Assembly: GCA_913776825.1 (NCBI GenBank) | Contig: CAJYPV010000022.1 | Location: forward strand, 310,001 to 374,000 | Direction: 5' to 3' | From: Burkholderiaceae bacterium | Lineage (GTDB): Bacteria; Pseudomonadota; Gammaproteobacteria; Burkholderiales; Burkholderiaceae_C | DNA length: 64,000 nucleotides | Shown: positions 27,801 through 35,708 of the stretch, one piece after another | How the letters are laid out: each line of letters starts with the position of its first letter | Numbering within the stretch: position 1 is the first letter of the stretch | The notes under the pieces: generated by a model | What the model was told of the DNA's origin: nothing | Databases searched by the model: none | Seen by the model: only the letters and a program-made list of their open reading frames with translations | Position numbers and translations under genes: made by a program

Positions 27801-28936
27801 CGTTCGGCCTCGTAGGCCCGCGCATCGGTGAGCGCGGCGGAGATCTGTCCGGCCACCAGTTGGAGGAAGGCGCGATAGTCCTCATCCGCCGGGCGACGCG
27901 GGCTCAGTCCGGCGATGAGGCATCCGGCCAACTGAGCGCCCGGCCCCTTGAGCGGCAGCAGCACGGCCTGCTCGACCTTCTCCGGCCAGCCCGCCACCGA
28001 CAGGTCCAGCGACAGCGCGCTCAGCGCGCCCAAGGTCTGCGGCTGCTGATCGTCGTAGAGCGCGCGCAGCGGCCAGCCGCTGGGTGGGTCGACCAGCGAC
28101 AGCTGCGTCGGCAACTGGGCCTGGGCATCGGAACCGGCCACGCCGGCGCGTCGAGCGGTCGCGCCGTCCGGATCGGTGAGATAGACCGCGGCGAAGGGCA
28201 CATCCAGCGGGAAGTCCGCCAGCACGTCGCAGGCCTGCCGCGCGCAGACATCGACCTGGTCGGCGCCGACGGTGCCGATCGCGAGGTCGCGCAGCACCCG
28301 CAGGCGGCGTTCGCCGATGACGCGATCGGTGACTTCGGTGACCACGCACAGCATGCCGGCGATCTGCATGTCGTCGTCATGGACCGGGCTGTAGGAGAAG
28401 GTGTGGTACGTCTCCTCCGGAAAGCCGCTGCGCTCCAGAAACAACTGCAGCGCTTCGTCCCAGGTCGCCTCGCCATGGGTCATGACGTGACGGATGCGGC
28501 TGCCGGCGGCATCCCAGACTTCCGCCCAGACCTGGTCCGACCGTGAGCCGAGTGCCCAGTCGCGCTTCAATCCGAGCGTCGGCAGGTAGGCGTCATTGCA
28601 GAAGAAGGTGAGCTCCGGCGACCAGGCCATCCACATCGCATAGCGGGAGTCCAGCATCATCCGGACCACCGTTTTCAAGGATTGCGGCCAGCCGTCGGGC
28701 GGGCCGAGCGGGGTGCGCGTCCAGTCCAGTGCCCGCATGCGCGCGCCCATGTCACCGCCGCCCTGCAGGAAATGCCGCCAGGTGGAGGGCGCTGCGCTGG
28801 CGGGAGTTCCATCGGCCGTGTGGGCCGCGTCGGCGGCCATGCCGTCCGTCGCCCCGAGAGCGGCGGGGCTGGCGGTGGTGTCAGGCGCGGCGTCGAGGCG
28901 GGGCGCTCGACCGTCGTCTCCGGAAAATGACGGCAT
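24893..28936 (-). CDS. Very large hybrid sensor kinase with two kinase and two receiver modules
   Basis: The protein has 1347 residues and no clear membrane segment. Apparent order: N-terminal PAS-like sensor (about 70-215), GAF-like domain (about 220-385), HisKA with phospho-His in FFSNVSHEFRTPLTLML (about 400), HATPase (GVGIPADELPRVFERFH), receiver 1 (VLIADDNADMRAYL, DLILSDVMMPRLDG), PAS (about 880-985), second HisKA (FLAMLAHELRNPIAPIRS), second HATPase (SDDGIGIPAPLQATMFDLF), and terminal receiver 2 (ILLVDDNLDAAATLA, VAVLDIGLPGMSG). There is no HPt domain and no DNA-binding response regulator beside it. It is convergent with ligD and divergent from sixA. The exact start within the Ala-rich first 55 residues is uncertain. 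Confidence 0.93.
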   Translation of the reverse strand: MPSFSGDDGRAPRLDAAPDTTASPAALGATDGMAADAAHTADGTPASAAPSTWRHFLQGGGDMGARMRALDWTRTPLGPPDGWPQSLKTVVRMMLDSRYAMWMAWSPELTFFCNDAYLPTLGLKRDWALGSRSDQVWAEVWDAAGSRIRHVMTHGEATWDEALQLFLERSGFPEETYHTFSYSPVHDDDMQIAGMLCVVTEVTDRVIGERRLRVLRDLAIGTVGADQVDVCARQACDVLADFPLDVPFAAVYLTDPDGATARRAGVAGSDAQAQLPTQLSLVDPPSGWPLRALYDDQQPQTLGALSALSLDLSVAGWPEKVEQAVLLPLKGPGAQLAGCLIAGLSPRRPADEDYRAFLQLVAGQISAALTDARAYEAERRRAEALAELDRAKTAFFSNVSHEFRTPLTLMLGPLEELTTSAELSAPLRERLDLVLRNTGRLQRLVNSLLDFSRIEAGRAQARFQATDLAAFTRDLASSFRSAMARAGLRYEVDCAPLDRPVPVDREMWEKIVLNLLSNAFKFTLSGQVTLRLRPGDDGASAVLEVADTGVGIPADELPRVFERFHRVAGTEGRTHEGSGIGLALVQELVRLHGGQIEAASVQGEGSLFRVTLPLNASPPQIAMPDSGPLAQRPSGARAFVEEALRWLPSEDAAIPHAGAPTSDARHGHDPSDSTDSALEGGAPASMRPVDGRPDMALDTDLLGSSDRRFAPTYGAHVLIADDNADMRAYLRDLLSPYYRVETVADGRLALDAARRRPPDLILSDVMMPRLDGLGLLAAIRADDRLRSVPVVLLSARAGEEARIEGLDGGADDYLIKPFSSRELRARLGALLELRRMRHASEAAAQRRTAQFETLLNESPMGMYLVAPQGDRWRLLEANPTAQRALGFPNTRLGDDFSELVERLWGADHAPAILRQFQRTWSTGEPGVVPEFIAERADLGRTEAYEWQVSRLPLPDGHQGVVCYFREISTHILARQRLEAADRQKDQFLAMLAHELRNPIAPIRSAADVLSRMRLDDGRARRMVDIVRRQADSLTRLVDDLLDVSRITQGRVALQLGPVSLAEVLAQAVETVEPLMRERDHLFSVRTSGPLTVRGDLPRLVQCVANVLTNAAKYTDPKGHIQLSMRADPAADEAIVSVSDDGIGIPAPLQATMFDLFVQGDRALDRSQGGLGIGLSLVKQLMALHGGRISAHSEGTGTGARFDLHLPLWREADPPSPRPQRPAPTTLAPRRILLVDDNLDAAATLAMNLSMDGHEVAQVHSGEAALQHLDREPVDVAVLDIGLPGMSGYELAQRIRAHPTLKSIRLIALTGYGQTDDRARTAEVGFDAHLVKPADPQALLRALADDGA

Positions 28937-29224
28937 CCGTGTGTCTGGTTAAGGCGAGCGAACGGGGCAGGCGTCGGCACCCCGAGTGGCGGGCAGGTCG
29001 AAAGCCGGTGGCGGGTGCGAACGTTCCCATGGCGATGGCGAGGGTGGCCGTGACAGGCACCGATGGCTGTGCCGCTGCGGGCAATCGGCACGCCTGACCC
29101 GCTTCATTGAGGCGTCACCCCGTCAGGCGCGGTCTTTGCCGGGGAGACTCGCCGCGACGGCAGCGCGTCGCGGCAACCAGGGAGATTGCCAGGTCTGGCG
29201 CCAGGTTTTGCGAGGATGAACGGA

Positions 29225-29701
29225 ATGGATCTGATCTTGTGGCGTCATGCCGAAGCCGTCGATGCGGCACCGGGCATGGATGACCTGTCACGGGTGCTCA
29301 CCACCGAAGGCGAGCGCCAGGCGGCGCGGGTGGCGCATTGGTTGAATGATCATCTGCCGGCTTCCGCCCGGGTGTTGGTCAGTCCGTCCGTTCGCACCCG
29401 GCAGACGGTGCAGGAATTGCGGCGTCGTCCCGAGATCAGTGACGCCCTGGCGCCCCGGCAGGGCGTGCAGGCGATGCTGCAAGCCGCCGGCTGGCCGGAT
29501 GCGAGCCAGCCTGTTCTGGTGGTCGGCCACCAGCCCACCTTGGGGATGGCACTGGCCCATCTGGTGGGCGCGCAACCGCTGGGCCAGGCGATGCCCTGGC
29601 GCGTCCGCAAGGCCGGCCTTTGGTGGCTCCGCTGCGAGCGCCGGCCGAACGAGCGCCCGGGCGTGGTCGTCCTGGCGGTGAAGACGCCGGACCTGGCTTG
29701 A
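29225..29701 (+). CDS. sixA: SixA-type phosphohistidine phosphatase
   Basis: The protein has 158 residues from ATG at 29225, chosen because GAGG lies about 8 bases upstream and the protein then starts directly with MDLILWRHAEA, which holds the catalytic RHG-like motif (Arg-His). The second phosphatase His is in VLVVGHQPTLGMALAHL. E. coli SixA removes phosphate from the HPt domain of a hybrid kinase or from the nitrogen PTS. Its divergent neighbour is a giant hybrid kinase, which suggests but does not prove a functional link. An ATG at 29216 would add three residues. Confidence 0.88.
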   Translation: MDLILWRHAEAVDAAPGMDDLSRVLTTEGERQAARVAHWLNDHLPASARVLVSPSVRTRQTVQELRRRPEISDALAPRQGVQAMLQAAGWPDASQPVLVVGHQPTLGMALAHLVGAQPLGQAMPWRVRKAGLWWLRCERRPNERPGVVVLAVKTPDLA

Positions 29702-29973
29702 CTCGTCCACGCTGTCAGCGCTTCGGCGTTGGCGAAGTTCCTGAGACCGGAGCGCGCTCGGATCGTGTCCAATGTGCGGCGCATCGCGGCCAAGCCTGCC
29801 CTCGGCGAACGAGCCGGTGGCAAAGCTGTGGCTGATGCCTGGACAGTCGTTTGACCGGGCAACTGATGAAGAACAGCCACTTGCTGCCAGTGGCGCTCGT
29901 GCGCTGGCAGACCCTTGCACCGACGCCTCGCGGCTGCGCGGCCGGTCGGAGCGACTGAAGGAGAACTCGCTCG

Positions 29974-30450
29974 ATGAAAACCCATTCGTTCGCGCCCTGG
30001 GTGATGGCGCTGTCGTTGATGACGATGGCGACGTCGCCCGTCCACGCCCAACAGGCCGAGAACAAGGCCGAGAACAAGGCCACCCCGAGCCCGGCGGTCA
30101 CCAATGCCACCGATGCCGGCACCACCGAAGCCACCCGCTGGCTCGGGCTGATCGATGGGGGGCAATATGGGAATGGATGGACGGAGGCGGCCACCTCGTT
30201 CCGTTCGGCGGTGGGCCAGCCGGACTGGATCCAGAGCTTGAACCAGGTGCGTCGCCCGCTGGGCGCCGCCACCACACGGACGCTGAAATCGGCCGCGCTG
30301 ACGCATCAACTGCCCAACATGCCGGCGGGGGACTACGTCATCATCCAGTTCGACACGGCGTTTGAGCAGCATCCCAAGGCGGTGGAGACGGTCGTGGTCC
30401 AGCGAGACACCGATCAGGCCTGGCGGGTGACTGGCTACTTCATCAAGTAG
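29974..30450 (+). CDS. Secreted DUF4019-family protein
   Basis: The protein has 158 residues. A Sec signal peptide (MKTHSFAPWVMALSLMTM, ending near SPVHAQ at residue 26) is followed by a short Glu/Lys/Ala repeat (AENKAENK) and a DUF4019-like domain: WLGLIDGGQYGNGWTEAA at the start, QLPNMPAGDYVIIQFDT in the middle and VVVQRDTDQAWRVTGYFIK at the end. The family has no assigned biochemical role. AAGGAGAAC lies just upstream of the ATG. Confidence 0.85.
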   Translation: MKTHSFAPWVMALSLMTMATSPVHAQQAENKAENKATPSPAVTNATDAGTTEATRWLGLIDGGQYGNGWTEAATSFRSAVGQPDWIQSLNQVRRPLGAATTRTLKSAALTHQLPNMPAGDYVIIQFDTAFEQHPKAVETVVVQRDTDQAWRVTGYFIK

Positions 30451-30602
30451 GTCGACGCGGCGCGCGGCCATCGCGCAGGCGAGGACGCGCGATCCACCGC
30501 GCCCGGAAGGGGTCGGCCGGGTCGGCGTCAACCCTGCATGCGAGCGCGCTGACCCGCCGGAGCCGCCGCTACACTGAGGGCTGCTCCACCCTGAAAGCCG
30601 CC

Positions 30603-31898
30603 TTGAGTTCCAGCCTGTTCCTGGTTTTTCTGCTGATTGCCGCCAGCGCGTTCTTCTCGATGGCGGAGTTGTCCTTGGCCGCCTCCCGGCGACTCCGATT
30701 GCGACAGATGGCGGAAGAAGGCGACCCGCGGGCCGCGCAGGTGCTCAAGGTTCAGGAACAGCCCGGCTACTACTTCACCGTCGTGCAGATCGGTGTCAAT
30801 ACGCTGGCCATCCTGGCCGGTGTGGTGGGCGAGGGCGCGCTGACCCCGCATTTCGAGACGCTGCTGCGTCCGTTCATCGACATCGATGCCGCTCAACGAC
30901 TGGCCTTCGCGCTGTCATTCGGCTCGGTGACCATCCTTTTCGTGGTGCTGGCCGATCTGCTGCCCAAGCGGCTGTCGATGAACGAGCCGGAACGCGTGGC
31001 GATGGCCCTGATCGGCCCGATGCTGTGGCTGACCATCCTGTTGCGGCCGCTGGCCTGGTCGCTCAACCATGTGGCCAATCTGTTGCTGCGCTTGCTCGGT
31101 CGACCGATGTCTCCCGACAACAGCATCACCCATGACGACATCCTCGCGCTGGCGGAAGCCGGGCATCAGGCCGGCGTGGTGGCGGAGGCGGAGCAGCAGG
31201 CCATCGAGAACATCTTCGAGCTGGACACCCGCACGGTGGAGTCGTCGATGACTTCGCGGGAGCGGATCGTTTACTTCTCGCTGGATGACGATGAGGCGCT
31301 GGTCCGTACCCGGATCGCGGATTCACCGCATTCAACCTACCTGGTGTGTGATCAGGACATCGATCGGGTGGTCGGTTATGTGGATGCCACCGATCTCTTC
31401 CAGCGCGTGTTGCTGGGTGAGGTGATCAGTCTGCGGGACGAGCCGGCGCTGGTGAAGAAGGTGCTGATCGTGCCGGATCGGCTGACGCTCTCCGAAGTGC
31501 TCAAGCAATTCCGGCAGGCGCATGAGGACTTCGCGGTCATCGTCAATGAATACAGCCTGGTGGTCGGTGTCATCACGCTCAATGATGTGATGAGCACGGT
31601 GATGGGCAGCTTGGTCCAGCACGATGAGCAGGAGCAGCAGATCATCCGCCGTGATGACGGCAGTTTTCTGGCGGACGGCATCACGCCGATTCCGGATGTC
31701 CAGCGCGCGCTGGCGCTGGATGAATTCCCGCATCAGGGCCAGTACGACACGCTGGCGGGTTTCTTGATGGTCATGCTTCGGCGCATTCCGAAGCGCACCG
31801 ATGTGGCCGAGTGGGGCGGCTGGCGCTTCGAGGTGGTCGACGTGGACAGTCACCGCGTCGACCAGGTCATGATCACGCGAGTGACTCCCCAGGATTGA
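30603..31898 (+). CDS. CNNM/CBS-domain membrane protein (TlyC/CorC, 'hemolysin' family)
   Basis: The protein has 431 residues from TTG at 30603. The N-terminal CNNM (DUF21) membrane domain has about four helices (SSLFLVFLLIAASAFFSMAE; YYFTVVQIGVNTLAILAGVV; LSFGSVTILFVVLADLLPKRLS; LIGPMLWLTILLRPLAWSL). Two CBS motifs follow (about 205-330) and then a C-terminal CorC/HlyC domain. E. coli relatives such as YtfL export small cations or polyamines; hemolysis is a historical label. Its last 26 bases overlap the end of the convergent HerA-like gene. The start is not supported by a strong ribosome binding site. Confidence 0.9.
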   Translation: MSSSLFLVFLLIAASAFFSMAELSLAASRRLRLRQMAEEGDPRAAQVLKVQEQPGYYFTVVQIGVNTLAILAGVVGEGALTPHFETLLRPFIDIDAAQRLAFALSFGSVTILFVVLADLLPKRLSMNEPERVAMALIGPMLWLTILLRPLAWSLNHVANLLLRLLGRPMSPDNSITHDDILALAEAGHQAGVVAEAEQQAIENIFELDTRTVESSMTSRERIVYFSLDDDEALVRTRIADSPHSTYLVCDQDIDRVVGYVDATDLFQRVLLGEVISLRDEPALVKKVLIVPDRLTLSEVLKQFRQAHEDFAVIVNEYSLVVGVITLNDVMSTVMGSLVQHDEQEQQIIRRDDGSFLADGITPIPDVQRALALDEFPHQGQYDTLAGFLMVMLRRIPKRTDVAEWGGWRFEVVDVDSHRVDQVMITRVTPQD

Positions 31899-33858
31899 CC
31901 AAGGTCGGTTGGCCGTCGTAACGATTGGCCTGAATCGGAATCGGATAGCGGTGCGACGCCGTCAGCACCCGCATGTAGCCCGGTGAGCGGCTGCGCATGA
32001 TGTCGGTTTCCATGCCCTTGAAGGCGTACTGCACCGCGCTCAGCAACTGGGTTTCGCGCTCGCTGGAGAGATGGCCGATGAAGAAGTTTTCGGTCTGCGC
32101 CAGCAAGTCCTGGTTGACGGTCGATGGGGATTGCGTCGAGTAGACGATGCCGATGTTGAACTTGGCGCCTTCCTTGGCGAAGCGCGAGTAGACATCGATC
32201 ACATTGCCGGAATTGGGCGGGAAGATCATGTGCGCTTCCTCGAAGTAGATCAGCACATAACGGCCCTGCATCTCGTTGCGGACAAATTTGCCTTCCTGCT
32301 GCAGGAAGACCGCCACCGACAAGGTGCGCGCGAAATAACGAATGATCCGTTCATTCGCGCTGCCCAGGTCGACGATCACCGTGCTGCCCTGATCGATGGC
32401 ATCCAGGATTTCGGTGATGAAGTTGTCCACCTGCGGCGAATGGAAGGGAACGGCGGCGCGCAGCACATACGGCCCCGCGCCGGCTTGCGGCAGCAGGAAA
32501 GCCGCCATGATCTCTTCGTCGGCATCGAAGATGTAGCGCCCTTGACGGCGCAGCGACGGATCATTGGGATAGGACAACGAGAAGCGCAGGATCAGCGTGA
32601 CCTCGGCCTCCATCTCGCTGAAGGTCTTGGGCACCGGCGGCGCGCTGGTGCCGTTGATGGCCTGGTAGGCCGCCATCCGCAGCGGCTGAGCGAAGTTGGG
32701 ATTGAACTGGGCTCCGTAGCCCAGCCGCGCCAACAACTCGCCCAAGCGCGATTCGCTGTGGTCGAACCCGGCGCTGTGCAGGATGGTCCAGTAAATCATC
32801 AGCTTGCGCAGACGACGTTGCATGACGTCGGCGTTGTCCCCCTCGGCTGGCTGCAGGCACGGCAGGCGGCAGGTGAGCAGCGGGCGCACGTAATCGGACT
32901 CTGCGACGTCATCCGGCAGGAGTTCCCGCAGGGTGTGCATGGCGTCTTCCGGACGCTCATAGAAGTTGAAGCGCAGCAGCTTGGCATTCTGTGCGCGCGC
33001 GACCTTGGCGCTCGCGGTGGAACGGTCCGAAAGGAAATACACCGTGCAGCGATCGGCATACGCCGCGCCGATGTTGTCGGCACCGTCCTGCGGGTTGCTG
33101 TTTGCGTATTCGCCGTTGACGTCGAAGATCAGCTGACCGACGTCGCGACTTTGGGCTGTCACATCCAGCATGCCCTGCACCAGCAGCTTCACCACATTGG
33201 ACTTGCCCAAGCGGGTTTTGCCGAACATGGCGGAACGCTTGCCGCGGATATCCAGCATGGACAGGCAGGCGGTGATGCCGGTGTCGGCCGTCGAGCTGTT
33301 GGTCTCGCTCTCGCGCAGCTTCCCGAAACGGATGCGATGGCGCTGATCGACCGTGCCGTTCACGAACAGATCCTGCATGCGCCGGTTGGGGATGAAGGCG
33401 TCGTAGCGATCGGGATGGTCGAGCTGGCCTGGATCGCCGGAAAACACGATGCCGCCCGCGTGGCGATCATCCGCGTGAGAGGGCGCGAAGGTGCCCAGCA
33501 GGCGGCATTCGACTAGCAGGTGCTCATCGTCTGCCGCCGCCGAGGCGCCGGTCTGCGCCAACAGACGCTGCAGTCGGCGCGCTCGGCGCGAGCCGTCATC
33601 CGGCCAATCCACATGCGACGTGATGCGGAGCACGAAGGCGATGTCGCTGAAGACCTCGGCCGTTTGAGGCGGGCGAGCGTCGATGCGGGAGGTGGCGGTG
33701 TCGATGCGCCGCGTCATGAAACACAGCGATCCTCGTGCCATCGTGTCGTGCGTGGCCCACTGACGTGCGTTGACGAGCACGAGGACACGATCATGATCGA
33801 CTTCCACAATGGGGCCGAGCCAATGGCCGGCGGCGATGTCGGTCTCGCTGATGAGCAT
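31873..33858 (-). CDS. HerA/VirB4-like hexameric ATPase (DUF87 type), lone copy
   Basis: The protein has 661 residues from ATG at 33858 (AAAGG 7 bases upstream; ATG at 33894 would add 12 residues and also has a GGGGA). An N-terminal HAS-barrel-like part (HWLGPIVEVDHDRVLVLVN) precedes the RecA-like core, whose Walker A variant is MFGKTRLGKSNVVK and first acidic strand LIFDVNGEYAN. Walker B is YVLIYFEEAHMIFPP, followed by sensor-like NIGIVYSTQSPSTVNQDLL. HerA-family proteins translocate DNA with nucleases such as NurA or act in anti-phage pairs; no nuclease, SIR2 or DUF4297 partner is adjacent. It follows the pilus operon on the same strand after 228 bases, and is convergent with the CNNM gene. 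Substrate and role are unknown. Confidence 0.85.
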   Translation of the reverse strand: MLISETDIAAGHWLGPIVEVDHDRVLVLVNARQWATHDTMARGSLCFMTRRIDTATSRIDARPPQTAEVFSDIAFVLRITSHVDWPDDGSRRARRLQRLLAQTGASAAADDEHLLVECRLLGTFAPSHADDRHAGGIVFSGDPGQLDHPDRYDAFIPNRRMQDLFVNGTVDQRHRIRFGKLRESETNSSTADTGITACLSMLDIRGKRSAMFGKTRLGKSNVVKLLVQGMLDVTAQSRDVGQLIFDVNGEYANSNPQDGADNIGAAYADRCTVYFLSDRSTASAKVARAQNAKLLRFNFYERPEDAMHTLRELLPDDVAESDYVRPLLTCRLPCLQPAEGDNADVMQRRLRKLMIYWTILHSAGFDHSESRLGELLARLGYGAQFNPNFAQPLRMAAYQAINGTSAPPVPKTFSEMEAEVTLILRFSLSYPNDPSLRRQGRYIFDADEEIMAAFLLPQAGAGPYVLRAAVPFHSPQVDNFITEILDAIDQGSTVIVDLGSANERIIRYFARTLSVAVFLQQEGKFVRNEMQGRYVLIYFEEAHMIFPPNSGNVIDVYSRFAKEGAKFNIGIVYSTQSPSTVNQDLLAQTENFFIGHLSSERETQLLSAVQYAFKGMETDIMRSRSPGYMRVLTASHRYPIPIQANRYDGQPTLVNPGESLA

Positions 33859-34086
33859 GTGTTGACCTTTCGAGGTGACGTGTTGACGGCTCATGACACA
33901 TCCCCAGTTCGTGATGTTAGGAGGCGCCGCCGAACTCGCCCTGGGACGACTTCACCTTCGCTGCATCGACGCGAGCCGGACGATCGGTCTCAGGCCGTTG
34001 TACGAGCGAGAAGGCAAGGGCGGCTCGATGCGATGCAATGCGATGGGCCGAAATGTTGCCCACCCCCGATTCGCCGCTCTCCTGCT

Positions 34087-34617
34087 TCAACCTCGACGCT
34101 TTCGCGCTGGGGCGAGGCGCGCCAGCACTTGAGCAGCGTAGCGTTGGCGTCCTTGGGGATTGCTGGTGTTGTAGGCGCCCAGCGCGGCGATTGAGACACC
34201 CATGCGTTTGAAGTTGCTGCCCAGAATCCAGGCGCCCACCATCACATTCGTGCAGGGCTCCCAGAGATCCTGCTCGCGGATGCCGTGGCGCGCCAACAGA
34301 GGCAACCAACTGGAATTGATCTGCATCATTCCGATGTCGACAGAGCCGTTGCGATTGCGGTTGATCGCGCGCGGGTTCAAGCCGGACTCTTGCTGCGCGA
34401 CCGCGCGCAGCAGCTCAGGTGAAACCTGGTATTGCCGGCCGGCGGCTTCGAAACACTCCGCTCGAAGCGGCGAGGCGGCCATCAACGCCGCGGCAGCCAT
34501 CGATCCAACCAGTGTGGCCTTGAGGGACTGCGGCCACCTCCGTGTCAGACTGTTCCCGACGCGGAGCCTAGATCCAACCGGGCGACGCTGGCCGAGTGAA
34601 GCGCAGGCGGGGATCAT
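34087..34617 (-). CDS. Pilus-associated lytic transglycosylase (PilT of R64 / BfpH / VirB1 type)
   Basis: The protein has 176 residues. A signal sequence ends near SPLRAE (about residue 53), preceded by a basic stretch, so the real start may be an internal one. The SLT domain carries the catalytic Glu in LLRAVAQQESGLNP and the motif DIGMMQINSSWLPLL, followed by ALGAYNTSNPQGRQRYA. It would open peptidoglycan for pilus assembly. Its ATG overlaps the stop of the upstream pilR gene (ATGA), making it the last coupled gene of the pilus operon. This PilT (R64 nomenclature) is unrelated to the retraction ATPase PilT. Confidence 0.9.
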   Translation of the reverse strand: MIPACASLGQRRPVGSRLRVGNSLTRRWPQSLKATLVGSMAAAALMAASPLRAECFEAAGRQYQVSPELLRAVAQQESGLNPRAINRNRNGSVDIGMMQINSSWLPLLARHGIREQDLWEPCTNVMVGAWILGSNFKRMGVSIAALGAYNTSNPQGRQRYAAQVLARLAPARKRRG

Positions 34618-35699
34618 CGTTTGCTCGTGGCAGCCGCGCTGGATTGGATGCCGTTCTGCATCTCGAACGCAGTCGCGAAGAAGCCAAGCATCATGAAGCC
34701 CAGCGAGAAGCCGGCGAACGCCATCAGCAGCGCGTTGATCTTGCTGGCCGACGAGCCGATGCTGCGGTCAATGCGGTCAATCGAACCCACACCGATCTTC
34801 ACGAAAGCCGCCACTGGATCGCGACGCTCGGAGGCGTCCTGGACGCGGTCTTCCATGGCGCGATTCAGCACGCCTGTGGCGAAGGCCTGGCCGAACTGGG
34901 TGGCTTGTTCGCTTGAAAGCCTGGTCAGGATCTGGCGGAGATGCCAGCGCATCCACGGAGAACTGAATCGCGCGGCGCGCTCAATCGACGAACGCAGGGA
35001 CACCCCTGAGCGCATCAGCGACGAGATCGAGACGATCAACATCGAGCCAGAGAAATCGCGATAGAGGCTGTAGGGCGCGCGCCGATCCAGCCAACGGCGA
35101 ACCCGTCCTTGCCAACGGGGCAGCGAGTAGCCGAACGCCACAATCAGCGCGACGATCCCGCCTGCAATGAATATTCCGTAACTGCGGATGGTGCTGGAGA
35201 CGGCGTAAAGCACGCGGCCGATCCAGGGCCACTTTTCGGGAGGCATGAGCTGCGCAAGCACCGGCACGGCGAACAAGGAGAAGCCGGTGAGCAAAGCCGC
35301 GAACATGACCAGGAGAATGGCGGGATAGGTCACCGCTTTGCGCATGGTCACGAACATCTTGTCGACCTTCTCCACCGTTTCCGACATGAAGTACAGGCCC
35401 CTCGCCAATGTGGCGTCGCCGCTGCCCTGAATCGCATCGATCATGATCAGCTCGGCCTCGGGAACGATGCCGACCAAGGCCTGAGACAGCGACCCACCCA
35501 TTACATTGCGCAGCATGTTGCGATAAAGGATCGCGTCGCCACGCGAACGCTGCCGCGCACGGCTTTCGTACTTGCGAAGGATGGTGAACAGCGGGACCTT
35601 GTCTTCCAAGGCGCTGGCCAGGTCGTAATAGAAATCAGCCCGTCGCGCACGGAGGTTTCGTGCCGCATTCCAGGCCAGGAACCAGTTGATGATGAGCAT
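34614..35699 (-). CDS. pilR: Type IVb pilus inner-membrane platform protein (PilR/BfpE, GspF family)
   Basis: The protein has 361 residues with a T2SSF-type double repeat. The cytoplasmic N-terminal part includes LASALEDKVPLFTILRKYESRA. Membrane helices lie near residues 125-155 (AILLVMFAALLTGFSLFAVPV) and 175-195 (IFIAGGIVALIVAFGYSLP), with a C-terminal helix near 325-350 (ALLMAFAGFSLGFMMLGFF). It anchors the assembly ATPase and the pilin in the inner membrane. It lies 9 bases after pilQ, the expected ATPase partner. The symbol follows plasmid R64 nomenclature. Confidence 0.92.
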   Translation of the reverse strand: MLIINWFLAWNAARNLRARRADFYYDLASALEDKVPLFTILRKYESRARQRSRGDAILYRNMLRNVMGGSLSQALVGIVPEAELIMIDAIQGSGDATLARGLYFMSETVEKVDKMFVTMRKAVTYPAILLVMFAALLTGFSLFAVPVLAQLMPPEKWPWIGRVLYAVSSTIRSYGIFIAGGIVALIVAFGYSLPRWQGRVRRWLDRRAPYSLYRDFSGSMLIVSISSLMRSGVSLRSSIERAARFSSPWMRWHLRQILTRLSSEQATQFGQAFATGVLNRAMEDRVQDASERRDPVAAFVKIGVGSIDRIDRSIGSSASKINALLMAFAGFSLGFMMLGFFATAFEMQNGIQSSAAATSKR

Positions 35700-35708
35700 G
35701 GGAAAAAA

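Noticed and set aside
31873..34617. HerA-like ATPase as part of a SIR2-HerA or HerA-DUF4297 anti-phage pair
   Set aside because: Neither neighbour is a SIR2, DUF4297 or nuclease gene; the upstream gene is a pilus transglycosylase and the downstream one a CNNM membrane protein.
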